DNA of 64,000 nucleotides, taken from assembly GCA_963556695.1 (NCBI GenBank), contig CAUWAG010000003.1:6696001-6760000 (forward strand), read 5' to 3'. Shown here one piece after another: positions 10,935-23,875 of the stretch. The notes beneath the pieces were generated by a model. The model made no database searches. It saw only the letters and a list, made by a program, of their open reading frames with translations, and was not told the origin of the DNA. The stretch is from Anthostomella pinea. Its lineage: Eukaryota > Ascomycota > Sordariomycetes > Xylariales > Xylariaceae. The position numbers and the translations under genes are program-made. How positions within the stretch are numbered: the first letter of the stretch is position 1; each line of letters begins with the position of its first letter.

Positions 10935-13779
10935 TTAGTAGTTTAGCTCGCCCCCACCTCCACTGGCAACGTGGTCCAAGTCTTCGTAGCTCTTCAAGCT
11001 GCGGCCTTGAACAGCCTCACGAGGGCCAACAGCTGCTCCACCAGCAGCAGCGCCATCTCCCCATCGGCTGGCACCACCTCTACCGCGACCGGCACCTTGT
11101 CCATCCTGGCCCCAACGTCCTTGCGGTTGGCGCCTATCGTAAGGCCCGGCGCGGGGTGGATACCGACCTGCACCACCAGCGCCGCCACGACGAGTAGGGC
11201 CGCCGCCGCGCTCGTCGCCGCCGGCGTTCCATCCGGCAGCTTGCATAGCCTGGTTGCCGCTAAAGAGAGGCATGCCAGGGAGGTTTGGGAAGCCAGGGAA
11301 AGATGGTAGCATGTTGTTCATTGCAAAGTTCTGCAGGTTGAAGCCGCGGGGCGTGCCTTGCTGGGTTTGTCCATTGGCAGGAGGGAAGTGGCCATTGCTG
11401 TTGGCGTCGGTCCTCGACGGAGCAATGTGCGCAGGGTCCAGAACATACGCGTTGATGAGATCAAACTATAAATCACGGTTAGCTCAGCACATCCACCCCG
11501 GCATTAGACTGCGCCCTTACCTCCTGCTTGACGGTGTCCAACCATTCGGTATGACGTTTCTCGACGTGCTTCTTCCAGAAATGTTCTTCTTTGAACAATT
11601 TTGCGCACTCGGGAACCTTGCATCTGTACTTGTGCTCGTCCTCCTGTTTGACGTACTTGGAGAGCTCGTCACTCAAGACGTCCTCGGTTGGTTTGCCGCC
11701 CAGCTTCCGGACATCCACCGACTCGGGCTCAAGAATCTGCATAATCTTGTCCTCGAACGTCTTCACCCACTTGTACGCACGCTCCAGTTGCTGCTCAGCC
11801 TTTGAGAAGGCGGTGCGAAACTTGCGTTCAGGTTCCGGCGCCTCGCCTTCTTCTTCTTCCTCTTTAGCCTCGTTTCGCTTCTTCGACGGGAAAGGGTCGC
11901 CATTAGCACTCGCCCGAGCCACGTTCTTGGCAGCCGAGGATAGAGTGCTTCTGGGCCGGCGAAGATGACCACCGGGACACTTCCGGGTGAGCTCATGGAT
12001 GGAGTCGCTCTCAAAGACACAGAAGAAACAGAAGTTGAAGACCCGGCGCAGGTACTCAATCATGAGATCGAGTTGCTTCTTCTTCATCAAAAGGTCTTCG
12101 TCATCGACCTCATCATCAACAACTCCTTCGTCATCCGACTCGCCCATCTCGCCCTCCTCTCCCTCGTCCATGGTCTCATCGAAATCGAGGTTCCGCTCCC
12201 TTTTCACCTTCTTTGCCGGCGCAGTTGAACCGGCTGGCTGGAGTTGGCCAGCATCTCGCAAAGACGCTACCTTGTCTTCAATTCTCTGCGCGGCGCTGAA
12301 GTCGGAACCGAAGTCAGCTTCAAATTTGCGGATGAGCCGTTGAACCAGGCTTAGATCTTTCTCAACTCTCTCGGGCGCGGAGAAGAGATCCCACAAGGCC
12401 TTCTTGCGAGGATGACTAGGGGGGTTGTGCACGCCGACATGGCAGACGAAGTCTCCGCGGACTTCATCTTTGACGGTCTTCCCGTTCACAGCCTCGAGGG
12501 CCTTCTCAGCCGTCGAAACAGGTGCTGGCGACTTGATGTCAGCGTCCTCATCCGCACCATCATCCTTTGGATCGGGGCGGTCGACGGGAGCAGCAATTTC
12601 AGAAGCAGGGTGCAGCATGACCCAACCCATGCGATGATATCTCTTGCTGGGGTTGGGATCGCTTAGCGACAGCCACTTGAAGCCACCTTCTTCTTCTCCA
12701 AGGTGCTCTTTGCAGAACGCCTCCAAGTTTACACGGCTGACGTGAGGGGCTATGGTCTTGATCAGAAGAGTCGGCTGATAGAGATTATCGTCTCGAAGAT
12801 CATTGCCACTGGCGGGGACCAGGTCGCCAACACCGAGAACCTCGTTTGCTGCCGTAGCTTCGCCTTCTTCCTTCTCAATGATCCCTCCAGCTCCGTTGCT
12901 TTCGCTCTTGGGAAGCCCTTCGAGGGAGAAGTCGTCGAATGTGCCCGACTCCAGATCCTGCTCCCACTGGTTGTATCCGGTGCGACGGAATTCGTTGATC
13001 TGTGCACGTAGAGGATCGCGTACCTCGGGTACATATCGCTCCTTGAACCACTGTTCTCTCTTGTGCTCAGCGACAAATGTTCTAGCCATCTTCGCCTGGA
13101 GGTCCTCCTTATACGAATCATAGGCTGCTTGGATTTTGGCCTTCTCCTTATCGCGATCTTCCTGACTCTCGCGACCACGTGGGCGATCTGGTTCGCGTCG
13201 TCGCCCTGTGCGCGCACGTTCCTTCTCCTCTTTCACCTTCTCATTCGCTCTCCACCATTCGCCAAAGTAAGAGAATCCCACTTGGTATGGCAACTTCACG
13301 GGGTCGGTAATCATATGGACGGGCGGCGGGGGTGGCAGGTTGCTGTTCGGACCCGGAACATACCGGTCGATATTCGCTGGAGGTGAAGCAATGCGACGTC
13401 GGTCTTCTCTGTCGCGCGGTCCGCCGTGGTCATCCCTCGCACGGGGTCGGGGCTCGTACCTGTCGACAGGCAAAGGGGAGCGAGACCGGTTACGTCGGCT
13501 GCGATCGTAACCTACAATTGTCAGCGTGATTCTAGGCTTCCTCATCTCGGGTTAAATGGGACTGCCTGTCAGTGGCAAATATGAAACGCGACATAGCATA
13601 TCCAGCATGGCACTGGTGTAGTGGCACTTGGATCTTTCGAACAGAGGAAAATACGCACCAGGAGAACGTCCACGATAGAAGCTGTCTCTGGGCTCTTCTT
13701 TCATCCGATCGTCGCGACCACTCCAACTACGCTCAACAGGCGATCGGCCTGAGCCATCGCGGGATGAGTACGAGTCCAT
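10935..13779 (-). CDS. ARS2/SERRATE-family RNA-processing protein
   Basis: Three exons: 13779-13659, 13511-11521, 11465-10935, about 880 residues. Both introns have strong signals (GTGCGT to TTGTAG; GTAAGG to TTATAG) and the joined frame is continuous. N-terminus is an Arg/Ser-rich RNA-binding-like region (SRRNRSRSP). The SERRATE/Ars2 N-terminal domain follows (VKLPYQVGFSYFGEWW, FKERYVPEVRDPLRAQI), then an RNA-recognition-like central part with an acidic insert, the conserved segment YLRRVFNFCFFCVFE, and the single C2H2 zinc finger at about 671-694 (CKVPEC to KRH). The tail is rich in Gly/Arg. Known role: bridges the nuclear cap-binding complex to RNA export, processing or decay, in the nucleus. 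Fungal members are less studied than plant SERRATE and animal ARS2. Confidence 0.92.
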
Positions 13780-15567
13780 CTCTCCAGCCTAGAATGTCGG
13801 GAAAGGTAGGTGCGGATATTGTTCTTGCAGGCATCGGTTGTCCGCGCGTGGTATATGTAGGAAACTCGGTCGTGGAGAAGGGTAGTCGCTTCGTCAGGTA
13901 ACCCCAACTGATTGTGGAGGGTTCCGCTGCCTGCTGTTTGGCGATGCGATTGCCGTTAGAGAAACCATTCTGACAATGTTTGGAGGGAAGCAGTGAGAGT
14001 AGAAGGTGTGTGATGTAGTAGTGTAGGCAATCCGAACTGAGAGGTAATCATAGGCAAAAGCGTAGCTCTGCAACAAGCCAACGAAGAGAAAGTAGTAGTG
14101 AGAAAGTCGAATGGGTTTGCCAATCGATTGGGGCAGCTGCTGCGAGAAGCGGCGTGTAGGTAGAGGTGCGGTAGGGAGCAGGAGGAGTCAAGTCGAGAGG
14201 TGATAGGTGGGAGGGGAGCATTCAAGAGGCAAAGGGGCTAAAGGGCAACCAGGCATTGACAAGTAAATAGTGGTCAGAAAAGGATAGACAAACTGTAAAA
14301 GTGGAAGAGTGATATGATCTACGTCGAGCACAAAGTCCCAAGCTTGGGTTGCTGCTGGTGATCGTCAAGGCGACGAAATGGCAGCTTTTGAGGTGAAGGG
14401 AAGACAAAGACACCCGGGTGAAGGGAATCCGTCAGCCAGCTGGAGACGACCCGACTCGTGCCCGGCGCTTCATCAATGTTATAATCACCGGTAGTCAGGT
14501 ATCGGGGCGAGTCGGTGGCTGAATTGCCCAATCCGAGCCGGCTGTGTGGATCTGGTTGTGGAATGATTGGGTTTAGCTTAGATGGATTGTGGAGTAAACG
14601 GGGATGTGGCTGGGACAGGGCCGGTGCACCGGTTCGTGCATTGACCTGTTCGTGCATCGATCCATTTGGAACTGAACCATCGTTCATGAGAGCAGTCAGG
14701 ACAAAGGCCATGAAGCTCAAGCCTGTGTATAAATACGGTTCCGAGGTTATTTCAGTATGTTCACTTGCACAGGTTGACACCCTTCAGTTGACTTCGTAGC
14801 TGCTACTCGAGCATACCTGACAGACACGGAACTCCTCGTCTCACCCCGTGAGATACAGCTAGAACCATCGCGGACACCGTATCTACCTTGATATAGGCAA
14901 CCTTCGAGGTCAAATGATGTTCGATATTAGCTGTTGTTGGAGGCATCCAGATGACCAAGTAAATGTGAAGCTTTGGCAACAGTATGCGGTGCGGACTGCG
15001 ATACGCGAGGGGCACTTGGTGAGATAGTATAGAGCTTACCTGTCCATGAGTACCTACGGGTAGGTAGGTAGGTTTTTACTAAACTGGCGCAAAGCCAAGA
15101 GACTATATATCACATAGTTATGTAGCCTACCTATTTATACCTTTACACTACAATATGTCAAAATATTAGAGGTTTAAGAGGTGAGCTTGATATTCATAGC
15201 ATAGCATGCAGGAGACACGAACCATATATCAAGCTGAACATGGAGCACAAGATAACCCGAGATGCCAAATATTCTACCCACCCTTACTAACAGATCGTCG
15301 TTACTTCAGCGCAATGCAATGCAAAGAAGAAGACGGAAGGAAGCCATGAGGTGGAACTCAACGGGTGATGATGAACCGAGCTCCATTCCACCCTGAAGCC
15401 TTACGTCATCACCGTTTGGCATCGAACCATCAACAAAGCTTCGGTGAATTTCCTCAACACCAGCTTCCCAAGCATTCCTCTCCCAGTCACCAGACCCGGA
15501 ACCAACACCACTCTACACTACCTTTCTCTGGACACCTCACCAGTGGAAGCCAGAACCCACCGGCAAG
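13780..15567. other. Long 5' region of ARS2 and intergenic space
   Basis: About 1.8 kb. The part next to ARS2 (13780-14300) is pyrimidine-rich on the minus strand, as usual for fungal 5' leaders. Open frames at 14319-14780 are low in conserved composition and rejected. A TAGGTA array (TACCTACGGGTAGGTAGGTAGG) lies at about 15051-15073 within an AT-rich stretch. No gene recognised. Confidence 0.5.
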
Positions 15568-16216
15568 ATGACGACCTACATCCCGCGCATACCCTACGAT
15601 GTCTTCGCGAGCCCGGCCGCGTCGGTCCTCCTGCCCGTCGCCCTCGGCACAGCCGTCGGCTACAGCACACGACGTAAGGACCTGACCTCCCACCTCTCAG
15701 TAGTCACATCCACCACTTCCCAAGTAAATAAACTAACAACTTTTGAACCCCCCTCCAGCCAAGCAAACCCAAACCACCTACGCCGCCATGAAGCAGCCGC
15801 CCCTGCGCCCTCCCCCGCAAGTCTTCGGCCCCGTCTGGACGCTGCTCTACGGGCTAATGGGCTACGCTTCGCACCGCGCCGTCTCGAGGAGCGGCGTGCT
15901 GGGCGCCGGCTCCGCCGACTCGATCCGCGCGCTGTACTCGCTGCAGCTGGGGCTCAACCTGGCATGGATGCCGCTCTTCTTCGGCGCCCGCCGGCCCGTC
16001 CTCGCCCTCGCCGACATCGTCTCCCTGGTCGGCGTCAACGGCTACTTGACGTACCTGTTCTTCTCGGTCGACGAGGTCGCCGGCTGGTGCATGGTCCCCT
16101 ATATGGCGTGGCTGGGCTTCGCGACGTACCTGAATGCCGGCGTGGGGTACCTGAACGAGTGGGACATCTCCGAGTCGACGCTCGCGACAAGAAAGGCGCT
16201 GGGCAAGACGGATTGA
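15568..16216 (+). CDS. TspO/MBR family translocator protein
   Basis: Exons 15568-15673 and 15759-16216, 187 residues; the 85-nt intron runs GTAAGG to CTCCAG and carries ACTAAC. TspO/MBR proteins are five-helix membrane proteins that bind porphyrins and sterols, in fungi probably in the mitochondrial outer membrane or ER. The signature is present: PPPQVFGPVWTLLYGLMGYAS, then LQLGLNLAWMPLFFGARRP, and the LTYLFFSVDEVAGWCMVPYMAWLGFATYLN helices. Length and order match the family. Reading through the intron would give a 219-residue basic open frame that has no family resemblance past the donor site. Confidence 0.9.
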
Positions 16217-16447
16217 GGTTTTGCTAACGCGCGCAAGACATTTGTATCATTGGTGTAGAATCAAGACGCTTTGCTAAGCTAGATACCCAGACTTTCTATA
16301 GCTTGTACCTGATCCATCTCCATTCCAACGAACCAGGGAGCAGCGGCAGTCCACTGCCAAACTCAACGCCTGTCCCAACTGTGGATGCGCCCCAAACGCC
16401 AAGACATGCTCCATCTATATTTGTCTATCATGCAGAGGGTATCTCGT

Positions 16448-17502
16448 TCAGAGAGGAAAACGCTGCTTTAGATCGTCGAAAATGATGAAGATGAAAGCGG
16501 AACTCGGTGCAGAGCGTAGTACCGTGATACCGCATCCGCGATAGAGACCGCGCAGGCCGTGTTGACCCCATAGGGCCTTGCCTTCCTGCCAGAATGACCG
16601 ATTCTGCGTAGTACCACCAACAGGCGATGTCTGCATACGTGACTTGATCGTATCGGCCGGGAAGAAGAGGAAGTTGTAAGACATGCCGGCAGAGGCTCCG
16701 GCCACAGCCTGCTGCCATAATGGCAGCGCCTCCGTAGCCAATGCATCCTTCTCCTTCTGTGTGATTGCGGATCGTTCGTTGAGGAGATAGAACATCTTCG
16801 TCGTGGTCTCCTTGGAGCCAAACCAAGCCGCACAGCCGCCAGCTTCCCGAAGAAAAGTGCCCATTTGGCCATGCCAGAAGCCCCTGATTCCTTCGTGTTT
16901 GTAAACATCTCGAATGACCGACATGACACTAGGGGCTTTGGGAGCCATCCCATCGGTGCTAGTCGTTGTAGGCACCTGGACCTTGCACTTCACCAGTTCA
17001 ATGGGAGTGAGGACGAAAGAGGTGAATGTCCCTGAAAATGCGCCCGTGAACCACAATGCAGACAACGGAAGTACGCGATCTCGCGAATAATGTCCCGATG
17101 CATATACCACCTCCCGTCCTATGCGCTCGAAGAAGAATAGACTGCTCGTCTCGGCGGCTGCACCAACGAGTGGTGCGCTGATGCCGCGGTATAGACCCTG
17201 AACAACTCCATCGGCTTTGATTGACTGTCGGAAGCAATCCAGGGGACCCGTGTATCGGAGAGGGAGGTGATCGGGCTGGGACTGGAGCCTGACTTTGACT
17301 GTGTCGAAAGGGTATTCTATATATTTGCCAGCAATGCCGGCGACCTGATCTTGTTAGAACTTGCGATTGCGAAAGCCATCACTGGGACGCAGCTCACAGA
17401 TCCGTAGATGACGTCTTCTATCGCCTCCATTGCCGCTGACTTTCCTTGGGCGGTTGTGTGGGTGGTCATTGTCGCACCGACTTGTGCTTCCTTAGCTGCC
17501 AT
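16448..17502 (-). CDS. Mitochondrial carrier, ornithine type (ARG-13/ORT1-like)
   Basis: Exons 17502-17398 and 17344-16448, 333 residues; the intron runs GTGAGC to ATCAG. Three mitochondrial-carrier repeats are visible, each with the Px[DE]xx[KR] signature: PFDTVKVRL near residue 47, PIELVKCKV near 149, PADTIKSRM near 260. Matching loop motifs GLYRGI, GFWHGQ, GLYRGCG follow each repeat. The run [18 protein letters not shown] and the CAAWFGSKE segment point to the ornithine/basic amino acid branch (Neurospora ARG-13, yeast Ort1), which exports ornithine from mitochondria for arginine synthesis. Substrate is inferred from resemblance only. It lies in the inner mitochondrial membrane and converges on the TspO gene with 231 bp between stops. 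Confidence 0.88.
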
Positions 17503-18406
17503 GATGGTGATTCCGAGGGGCTTGACGCTGTGTAGTCGGTAGAAGGTGGAGCGGTCTCGAGTTGGGGTCTGGGGTGACTACTTCCTTATGAACCCTTTGG
17601 AGCCTGCCAGGCTGGCTATGTGGTTCATGCACAACGGCAGGCGGCGGCGACAAAACCCGAAGCGAGAATGCTGCAGTTGGTCATGTCGAGCAGGTGAAAT
17701 TGTTGCGTGTATCGCGAGAGGGTGGGCCAGGTCGCGGTCTACCAACAGAACCGACAGCGCAGCGTCACCGCCTGCTGGCCCGAAGTGGGTGTCCTCGGTA
17801 GATCAGGCTGGCGGGTATCGGGGTCATTCTCGGTCGTCTCTCATCAGGGAAAGAAGGAAAAAGTGGAATTGGAGATCAATTCCTTAGTAAAAGCCACTGG
17901 GTGTGACCGTGGAGGTTCCATCCAAGATATGCTCGGGGGAGGTGCAACGATGCGATGGAACGGAGGCAGACGAGGAATTTGAGTCCCGTCCCGCGCAAGC
18001 GATGTCGCTTCCAATTCCAGGTATTACGTAGCGCTGCACCAGCTTGACGGGAGGCTTCACCTGTCGGCGGTCGCCTGTCCGCGCAGAGAGGCGCCAGCGC
18101 CTGCACAAATTTGAGTGCGGGGGAGGGGCTGACAGCTGGCAAGCTCAAGCTCTGCATGGAGGGGCAATTATGTGAAGCGCCATCAATCTGCTCAAGCTGC
18201 ACCATCTGTCTGCACATGTGCACTCCCGTCTGTACGTAAGGTTACTTCTGTGAAACTTACTACACATCTTCCAGTTGGAGCGGAATCTTCCCTGCCGACT
18301 TTCCCACTCTGTTCTTTTCGGATAGGACCATTTGGGACCCAAGCTTGAGTTATCCCGGTTTAAGAGAACTGCTTACAAGTCGCCAGCTGTGGGCTGATAT
18401 CCCAGC
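17503..18406. other. Divergent upstream region of carrier and kelch genes
   Basis: About 900 bases between two divergent genes. Several open frames exist on both strands, but they are Arg/Ser-rich and lack family features. Likely promoters and leaders of both genes. Confidence 0.5.
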
Positions 18407-20728
18407 ATGGCCAAGGACAAAAAGTCCAAGACGGACTCCAAGAAGCAGAAACTTGCCGAGAAGAAACAGAAGCAGGAAAAGAAGGCTCAGAAGAAGGAGA
18501 AAGTCAAGTCTTCAAAGCTGGAGGGCAGTGATGCTGAAGATGACGACCTCGATGCTGTCCTTGCCGAGTTCAAGAAGCAACAGGAACTGTTTCTCAAAGT
18601 CACCGAGACCGTCCTGGAAGCTCCCCCAAAACCGCGCTCATCATCCACTTTCCTAGCTTCACCATCTCATAGCAATCAACTCCTGTTGTTTGGCGGCGAG
18701 ACTTGGAATGGTGCCATTGCCAATTTCTTCAATGACCTCAACATCTACTATACTGATAGAGACGAATGGCGTTGTGTCACATCCCCCAATGCTCCCTTGC
18801 CACGGTCAGGTCATGCCTGGTGCAAAGGTGGTAACAAAGATTTAGTCTACCTCTTTGGTGGCGAATTCAGCAGGTTAGTAAAGAACTCTGTGAAACTGGA
18901 ACAATACGTTACAAGCTAATCACCAAAACACGCAGTCCGAAGCAGGGCACATTCTACCACTACAACGACTTCTGGTGTCTTGACCCAAGCAGTCGGGAGT
19001 GGACGCGTATAGACGTTAAGGGGAAGACACCACCCGCCCGGAGCGGGCATCGTATGGTTTATTACAAGAATTACATCGTTCTTTTCGGCGGTACGGCAGT
19101 AACATCGTAAATAGGAAGACTTGACTCATGTCAGCTAACATCGAATTCAAGGCTTCCAGGACACCTCAAACCAAACGAAATACATGAATGACCTGTGGAT
19201 ATGGGACACTCAAAACTTCTTCTGGTACAGCCCGGCACTTCCACCGGCGCAGTTGAAGCCGGATGCGAGGTCGTCGTTTACCTTTCTCCCTCACGAACAA
19301 GGTGCTGTGCTCTTCGGTGGCTATTCGAGGGTAAAGACAACTGTTACAGCAAACAAGTCGGCGAAAGGAGCATCCCAGGGACTGAGAAGCATCATGAAGC
19401 CCATGATCCACCAGGACTGCTTCTTCTTGCGGATCACCCAACCTCCAGCAGATGCACCGCCGAACACGCCGCCGAATGTGAGGTGGGAGAAGCGAAAGAA
19501 GCCTGCGAACACGCCCGATCCGGCCCGGGCAGGAGCTACAATGACATATCACAGAGGACGCGGAATCCAGTTCGGTGGAGTTCACGATGTTGAGCAAAGT
19601 GAAGAGGGTATTGACAGCGAGTTCTTTAATCAGATGTTTACATGGAATATTGAGAGGAACCGATTCTTTCCCATGACACTTCGGAAGCCAAGGACTCAGA
19701 AGAAAGCACCAGCAGCCGAGCAAAGGGTTGGACGACGCGGCAGAGCTCAGGCGAACGAAGAGGAGTTGTTAAAGCAGCTTGCAGCACTAAACGCCGGGAC
19801 ATCCCTGGATGATGCCGATGCCATGGACGTCGACCTGAAGAAGGACAGCGAAGCTAAGGAACCCGAGAATCCTACACGAGAAATGCCAGTGTCGATGGAG
19901 TTTCCTCATCCCCGATTCAACGCTCAGATGACTGTGCAAGGCGACATGCTCTACGTCTATGGCGGGACCTTCGAAGCGAAAGATCGAGAATATACGTTTG
20001 ACGACCTATACGCTATCGACCTGGGCAAAATGGACGGTTGCAAGGAGGTATTCAGGAGAGAAGACGAAACATGGGTGGTATGTGTACTCTTGATCTCTTA
20101 TAAGGGGTACTTTGAAATTGACACCAATACTTTCAGGGCTCTGACGATGAGGAGGATGAGGACGAAGATGATGACGAGGATGACGAAGAAGACGATGCAG
20201 AAGACGAGGAGGGAGATGTCCAGATGCCAGACGACCCAGAAGGCCTGCTGTCGCCAAGCAAGCGCAAGAAGAAGCAGGCTGATGAAGCATCAACTGCTGG
20301 TTCGGAGTCGACTGCGGCCTCGACGACATCCGGCGAGGACGAGAGTGAAGCTGACACAGTAGCAAGTTCTGTTGACGACGGACTTCCTCATCCTCGGGTA
20401 AGTTCATAACAAACCTCTTTACCTCCTTGACGACCTCACTGACGCATGATAGCCTTTTGAGAGCCGACGCGAGTTCTTTGTTCGAACGTCCAATGAATGG
20501 CAGGAGATTCTGATGACGAGTCTGAGATGGAAGAACATAAAGCCGGAAAGCCTGAGTATCAAAGAGATCAAGTCCAAAGCATTCGAGCTCAGTGAAGAGA
20601 AGTGGTGGGATTGTCGGGAGGAGATCACCGCGCTGGAAGACGAACAGGAAGCTGCCGGTATCAGTGAAGTCATCTCCCTGGCTGAGAAGGGCGATTCAGG
20701 GGCTGGAGGTGCTGGTCGAAGGAGATAG
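18407..20728 (+). CDS. Kelch-repeat protein with C-terminal DUF4110 (KLHDC4/Kel3-like)
   Basis: Five exons: 18407-18873, 18936-19090, 19152-20077, 20137-20397, 20453-20728; 694 residues. All four introns are 55-62 nt with GTNNGN donors and AG acceptors, and phases fit. The N-terminus is a Lys-rich coil (residues 1-45). A kelch propeller follows, with repeats such as LLLFGGETWN, VYLFGGEFS, IVLFGGFQD, AVLFGGYSR, GIQFGGVHD, LYVYGGTFE. A very acidic Asp/Glu run (about residues 519-545) starts exon 4. The C-terminal exon matches DUF4110 (FFVRTSNEWQEIL to KWWDCREE). Homologues such as yeast Kel3 and animal KLHDC4 have no settled function. Confidence 0.9.
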
Positions 20729-21223
20729 GGATTCACATTGGAGTGTCACATATAGTCTACATGACCCTGATGCGATCCCGTAAAGTATGGTCTCAAATTT
20801 TCATTAATTGCAATGTATCATTGAGTTTGACTTGTAATTAAAGAAGAAAGGCAAAGAGTATTTGGAAACCATGGCCGAGTAGGTTCAAAGGGATTCTAGA
20901 TTGACGACGTCACTGGACTTAGTGGTTTGTTCTGCGACTTACAGTGGGAAGACTTACTGTAATCGCCCCTAGAATGAGCGACCCACCAATCAAGAGCAAT
21001 GAGTAAAAGCAGGTGGCGACACATTGGCCATCCTGCAACAGTCTGCGCCTAAACATCTACCACATCACTTCATCGCCCTACCAACGAAGGAATACCCAAA
21101 AACACGCTGTTCATTACCTGTATCATCTCAAAGCTCCGATACAACACTGAGTCTTGGTGGACTCTTGCGAATCAACCCTATATCTTCACATACCGTGGCA
21201 ACGACGCGCATGAGGTCGCCACG
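20729..21223. other. Intergenic region
   Basis: 495 bases between the kelch stop and the WLM protease start. It holds the terminator of the former and promoter of the latter; no separate gene seen. Confidence 0.5.
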
Positions 21224-22766
21224 ATGCCCGTCGGCATCCAGCGAATCAACGCGAAGAAATCGCAGCCAAATGATCGCATCATCTTCATCAAACCCCTAAA
21301 GGGGCCCGACGAAGCAATCGCGCAAGACTTTCTGGAGCGCATCGCCGCGCAGTGCTGTCAGTGACACCCAGTCTCAAGCTGACGTGCAGTACTTGGTTGA
21401 GCTGAAGTGCTAACTGACGTACTACGTGTCCAGTGCCCATTATGAGAGAACACCACCTCTCCATCATGACACTTGAAGAGTACGAACCGAACCGGGAGTT
21501 TGTTGGTCGAAACTTCAACGCGGGGGAAGTCGTGCAGCTGGTGCTGAAATCACCGTCAACCGGAAGATGGCTCCCATTCAACTATGTCCAGATGGTCATG
21601 ATGCACGAGTGAGTCATTCCCAGTAGGTTTGCTTTCACCGTCTGACAGCATGACCATCCAGGCTTGCGCATTGTAAGCAAATGAACCACTCGAAGGCTTT
21701 CTGGGCCGTGAGGAACGGGTACGCGGACCAGATACGGATCTTGTGGACGCGCAGCTACACTGGCGAGGGGCTCTGGGGGCGAGGTGCGTTGCTGGAGACT
21801 GGACAATTCGAGGCGAATACGGTGCACGCCGACGAGGTCTTGCCAGAACACCTTTGTGGTGGCACATACCGCTCGCGGCGGAGAAAACGCAAGGCTAAGC
21901 AGCAACTGTCTTATCAGGAGAGAAAGGAGCGCCGGATACTGAAGAAGTTTGGTGCTAATGGCGTGTCACTGGGTGACGACGAAGATGTCAAAGCGGAGCT
22001 GGAGAAGGGCAGAAGAACCCAGGCAAAACCTCGAGTGGCAGGGAGCAAGAGGGGACGCGAGCTGAGGGCCGCCGCAGCCTTGGCAAGGTTCGGTCAGCAA
22101 AAGGAAGTGGAAGATTTCAATAAGCCCATCGATATCGACGAGGACGACGAGACGGCAAGTGACAGCGGCTCTGACGTGACGGGCGACGGCGAGGATGAAG
22201 GAGAGAGCACAATCGACATCAATGGTCAAAAGCTCCTCGACGACAAGGGCAACAACTTGATCAAGGTCTGCGAGGACGAGAACCCGGAAGACGGCGATGC
22301 GCAAAATGAGTTGCGAGAGCTGTCGTCGGCTTCCGGTATCAAGCGCCAGGAACAAGGTTCGACTACGAAGGCCAAATCTAAAGCGAAAGAGAAAACAAAA
22401 GAGGCACAGCGTCCCGATACTACTCCAAAGCCCAACATCAACATACAGAAACTTGTCTCGGGAAAGCCGAAAGGCGATACTGGTATTGCCTCCCTGCGGA
22501 CGGCGCCGAAAGGCGATGAATATACTGCCTCACTGCGGACGGCGGAAGTCTCCAAAGCAGCAGCTACTGGAGACTGTCATATGTGCTCATTCCAGAATGA
22601 GCGTGACTCAACCATATGCAGCGTCTGCTCCCACGTCCTAGACGCCGACAAGGTACCGGGTTCCTGGAGTTGTTACAGCAAGTCGTGTCAAGGAAGTCTG
22701 TATCTGAATGCTGGCGATTCCGGCATCTGTGGACTATGTGGTGAACGGAAAGGGCCTGGGACTTGA
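21224..22766 (+). CDS. WLM-domain metalloprotease, Wss1-like
   Basis: Exons 21224-21356, 21434-21608, 21662-22766; 470 residues. Intron 2 splits the catalytic motif: joining GA to the G of exon 3 yields HELAHCKQMNH (residues 102-112), the HExxHx5H zinc site of WLM proteases. Around it are MTLEEYEPNREFVGRNFN and the downstream AFW. The central part is basic and acidic low complexity. Two RanBP2-type zinc fingers sit at the C-terminus (CHMC to CSVC, about 408-425; WSCYSKSC to CGLC, about 438-462). Yeast Wss1 and animal Spartan cut DNA-protein crosslinks; Wss1 acts with SUMO and Cdc48. The same role is inferred here. Likely nuclear. Confidence 0.9.
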
Positions 22767-23875
22767 ACGCATGCTTCAGGCTTCAGGCTTCACGTTCAAG
22801 CCTGCGCTTGTTGCTCTAGGTTATGGTTGCGATCACTGACACATAAGGTGGTTGAGGATGGTGGTCTCTGTGGATTGAGCATCATCAAACGCTACTGCGC
22901 CCCGATTGCTTCTGTGTCTTCCATGCGTTCGTCTGAACTCTTCCCTGCCGGGTGCTCGGGTCCATCCACTCGGCACTCGATATCAAAAGCTTGTCTGACT
23001 ATGGCGATCATGGGGCTTCCCAAAACGCACGAGATGTTCACGCGAGTTTCAGATTAGGGATTATTAACGACTTGTCTTGGTTCACATACCCCTGGCCACC
23101 CACTAGTCCGCAGCACACCCTGGCGCAGATCACGCTCTCCCGTTTCAGATGTCAACCTCCAGACCTCCTGCCTCTCCAAACTCTCTGCAATGCCTCAGTT
23201 TGGCATGCATTGAAGAACGGCACATGGAAGCCACCACGATCTTCAAAGATTGCCTTAAGATTGCCCCTAATGCAGATCGCAGGAGATTATAGAGCTCAAC
23301 CCTCGATGCCGTCACACACACCTTGGTAGATTTGGAGACCATGACTTCAGATGAAGTAGATCTATTGAGAGCCTTTGGCGTTCGTGAGTCCAGCTAGACT
23401 CTATCAAGAGCCAAAGTGAGATGGCATATCGTTTTTTCTTGGTCCGAAATAAGCAAAGGGAGAACCATCGATGTCGCTGTTTCACCTTAGCACCTACTAT
23501 TTCGTATCTAGTAGCCTCGTGTTCTCTCCTCGAGACACCCATACTCTTCCTGTCGCAGAAGAACCCTGGCGATCCCAGTTGCCAGGTTCAGCCCTGCCTC
23601 GTCTCATCTTCCCATCTCTTCCTGTCTCTTCTTTACCTTCTTAATAAGTACCTGCGTCTCGCCTTGAACTTCGTTGCATTTCGCCTGGTTGCTACCTACT
23701 ACCTACCATTCTTTCTTTCGACCGTTGACGAAGCTGCTGGGCACATTCTTTTCACCAGATAATACATAGACTAGACGTCTTGTTTCACCATTCCTTTCGA
23801 ACTCATCGCGACTTAATATCTCGACTCACTCGCTACTTTACTCGACGAAATCTGCTCATTAAAAATCCAAGCAAA
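22767..23875. other. Intergenic with a pyrimidine-rich leader
   Basis: About 1.1 kb. The segment 23520-23875 is CT-rich, as in strongly expressed fungal genes, and probably contains the promoter and 5' leader of the secreted-protein gene at 23876. No gene recognised in 22767-23500. Confidence 0.5.

Noticed and set aside
15568..16227. 219-residue frame running through the TspO intron
   Set aside because: Family resemblance is in another frame after a good 85-nt intron; the read-through part is Arg-rich shadow.
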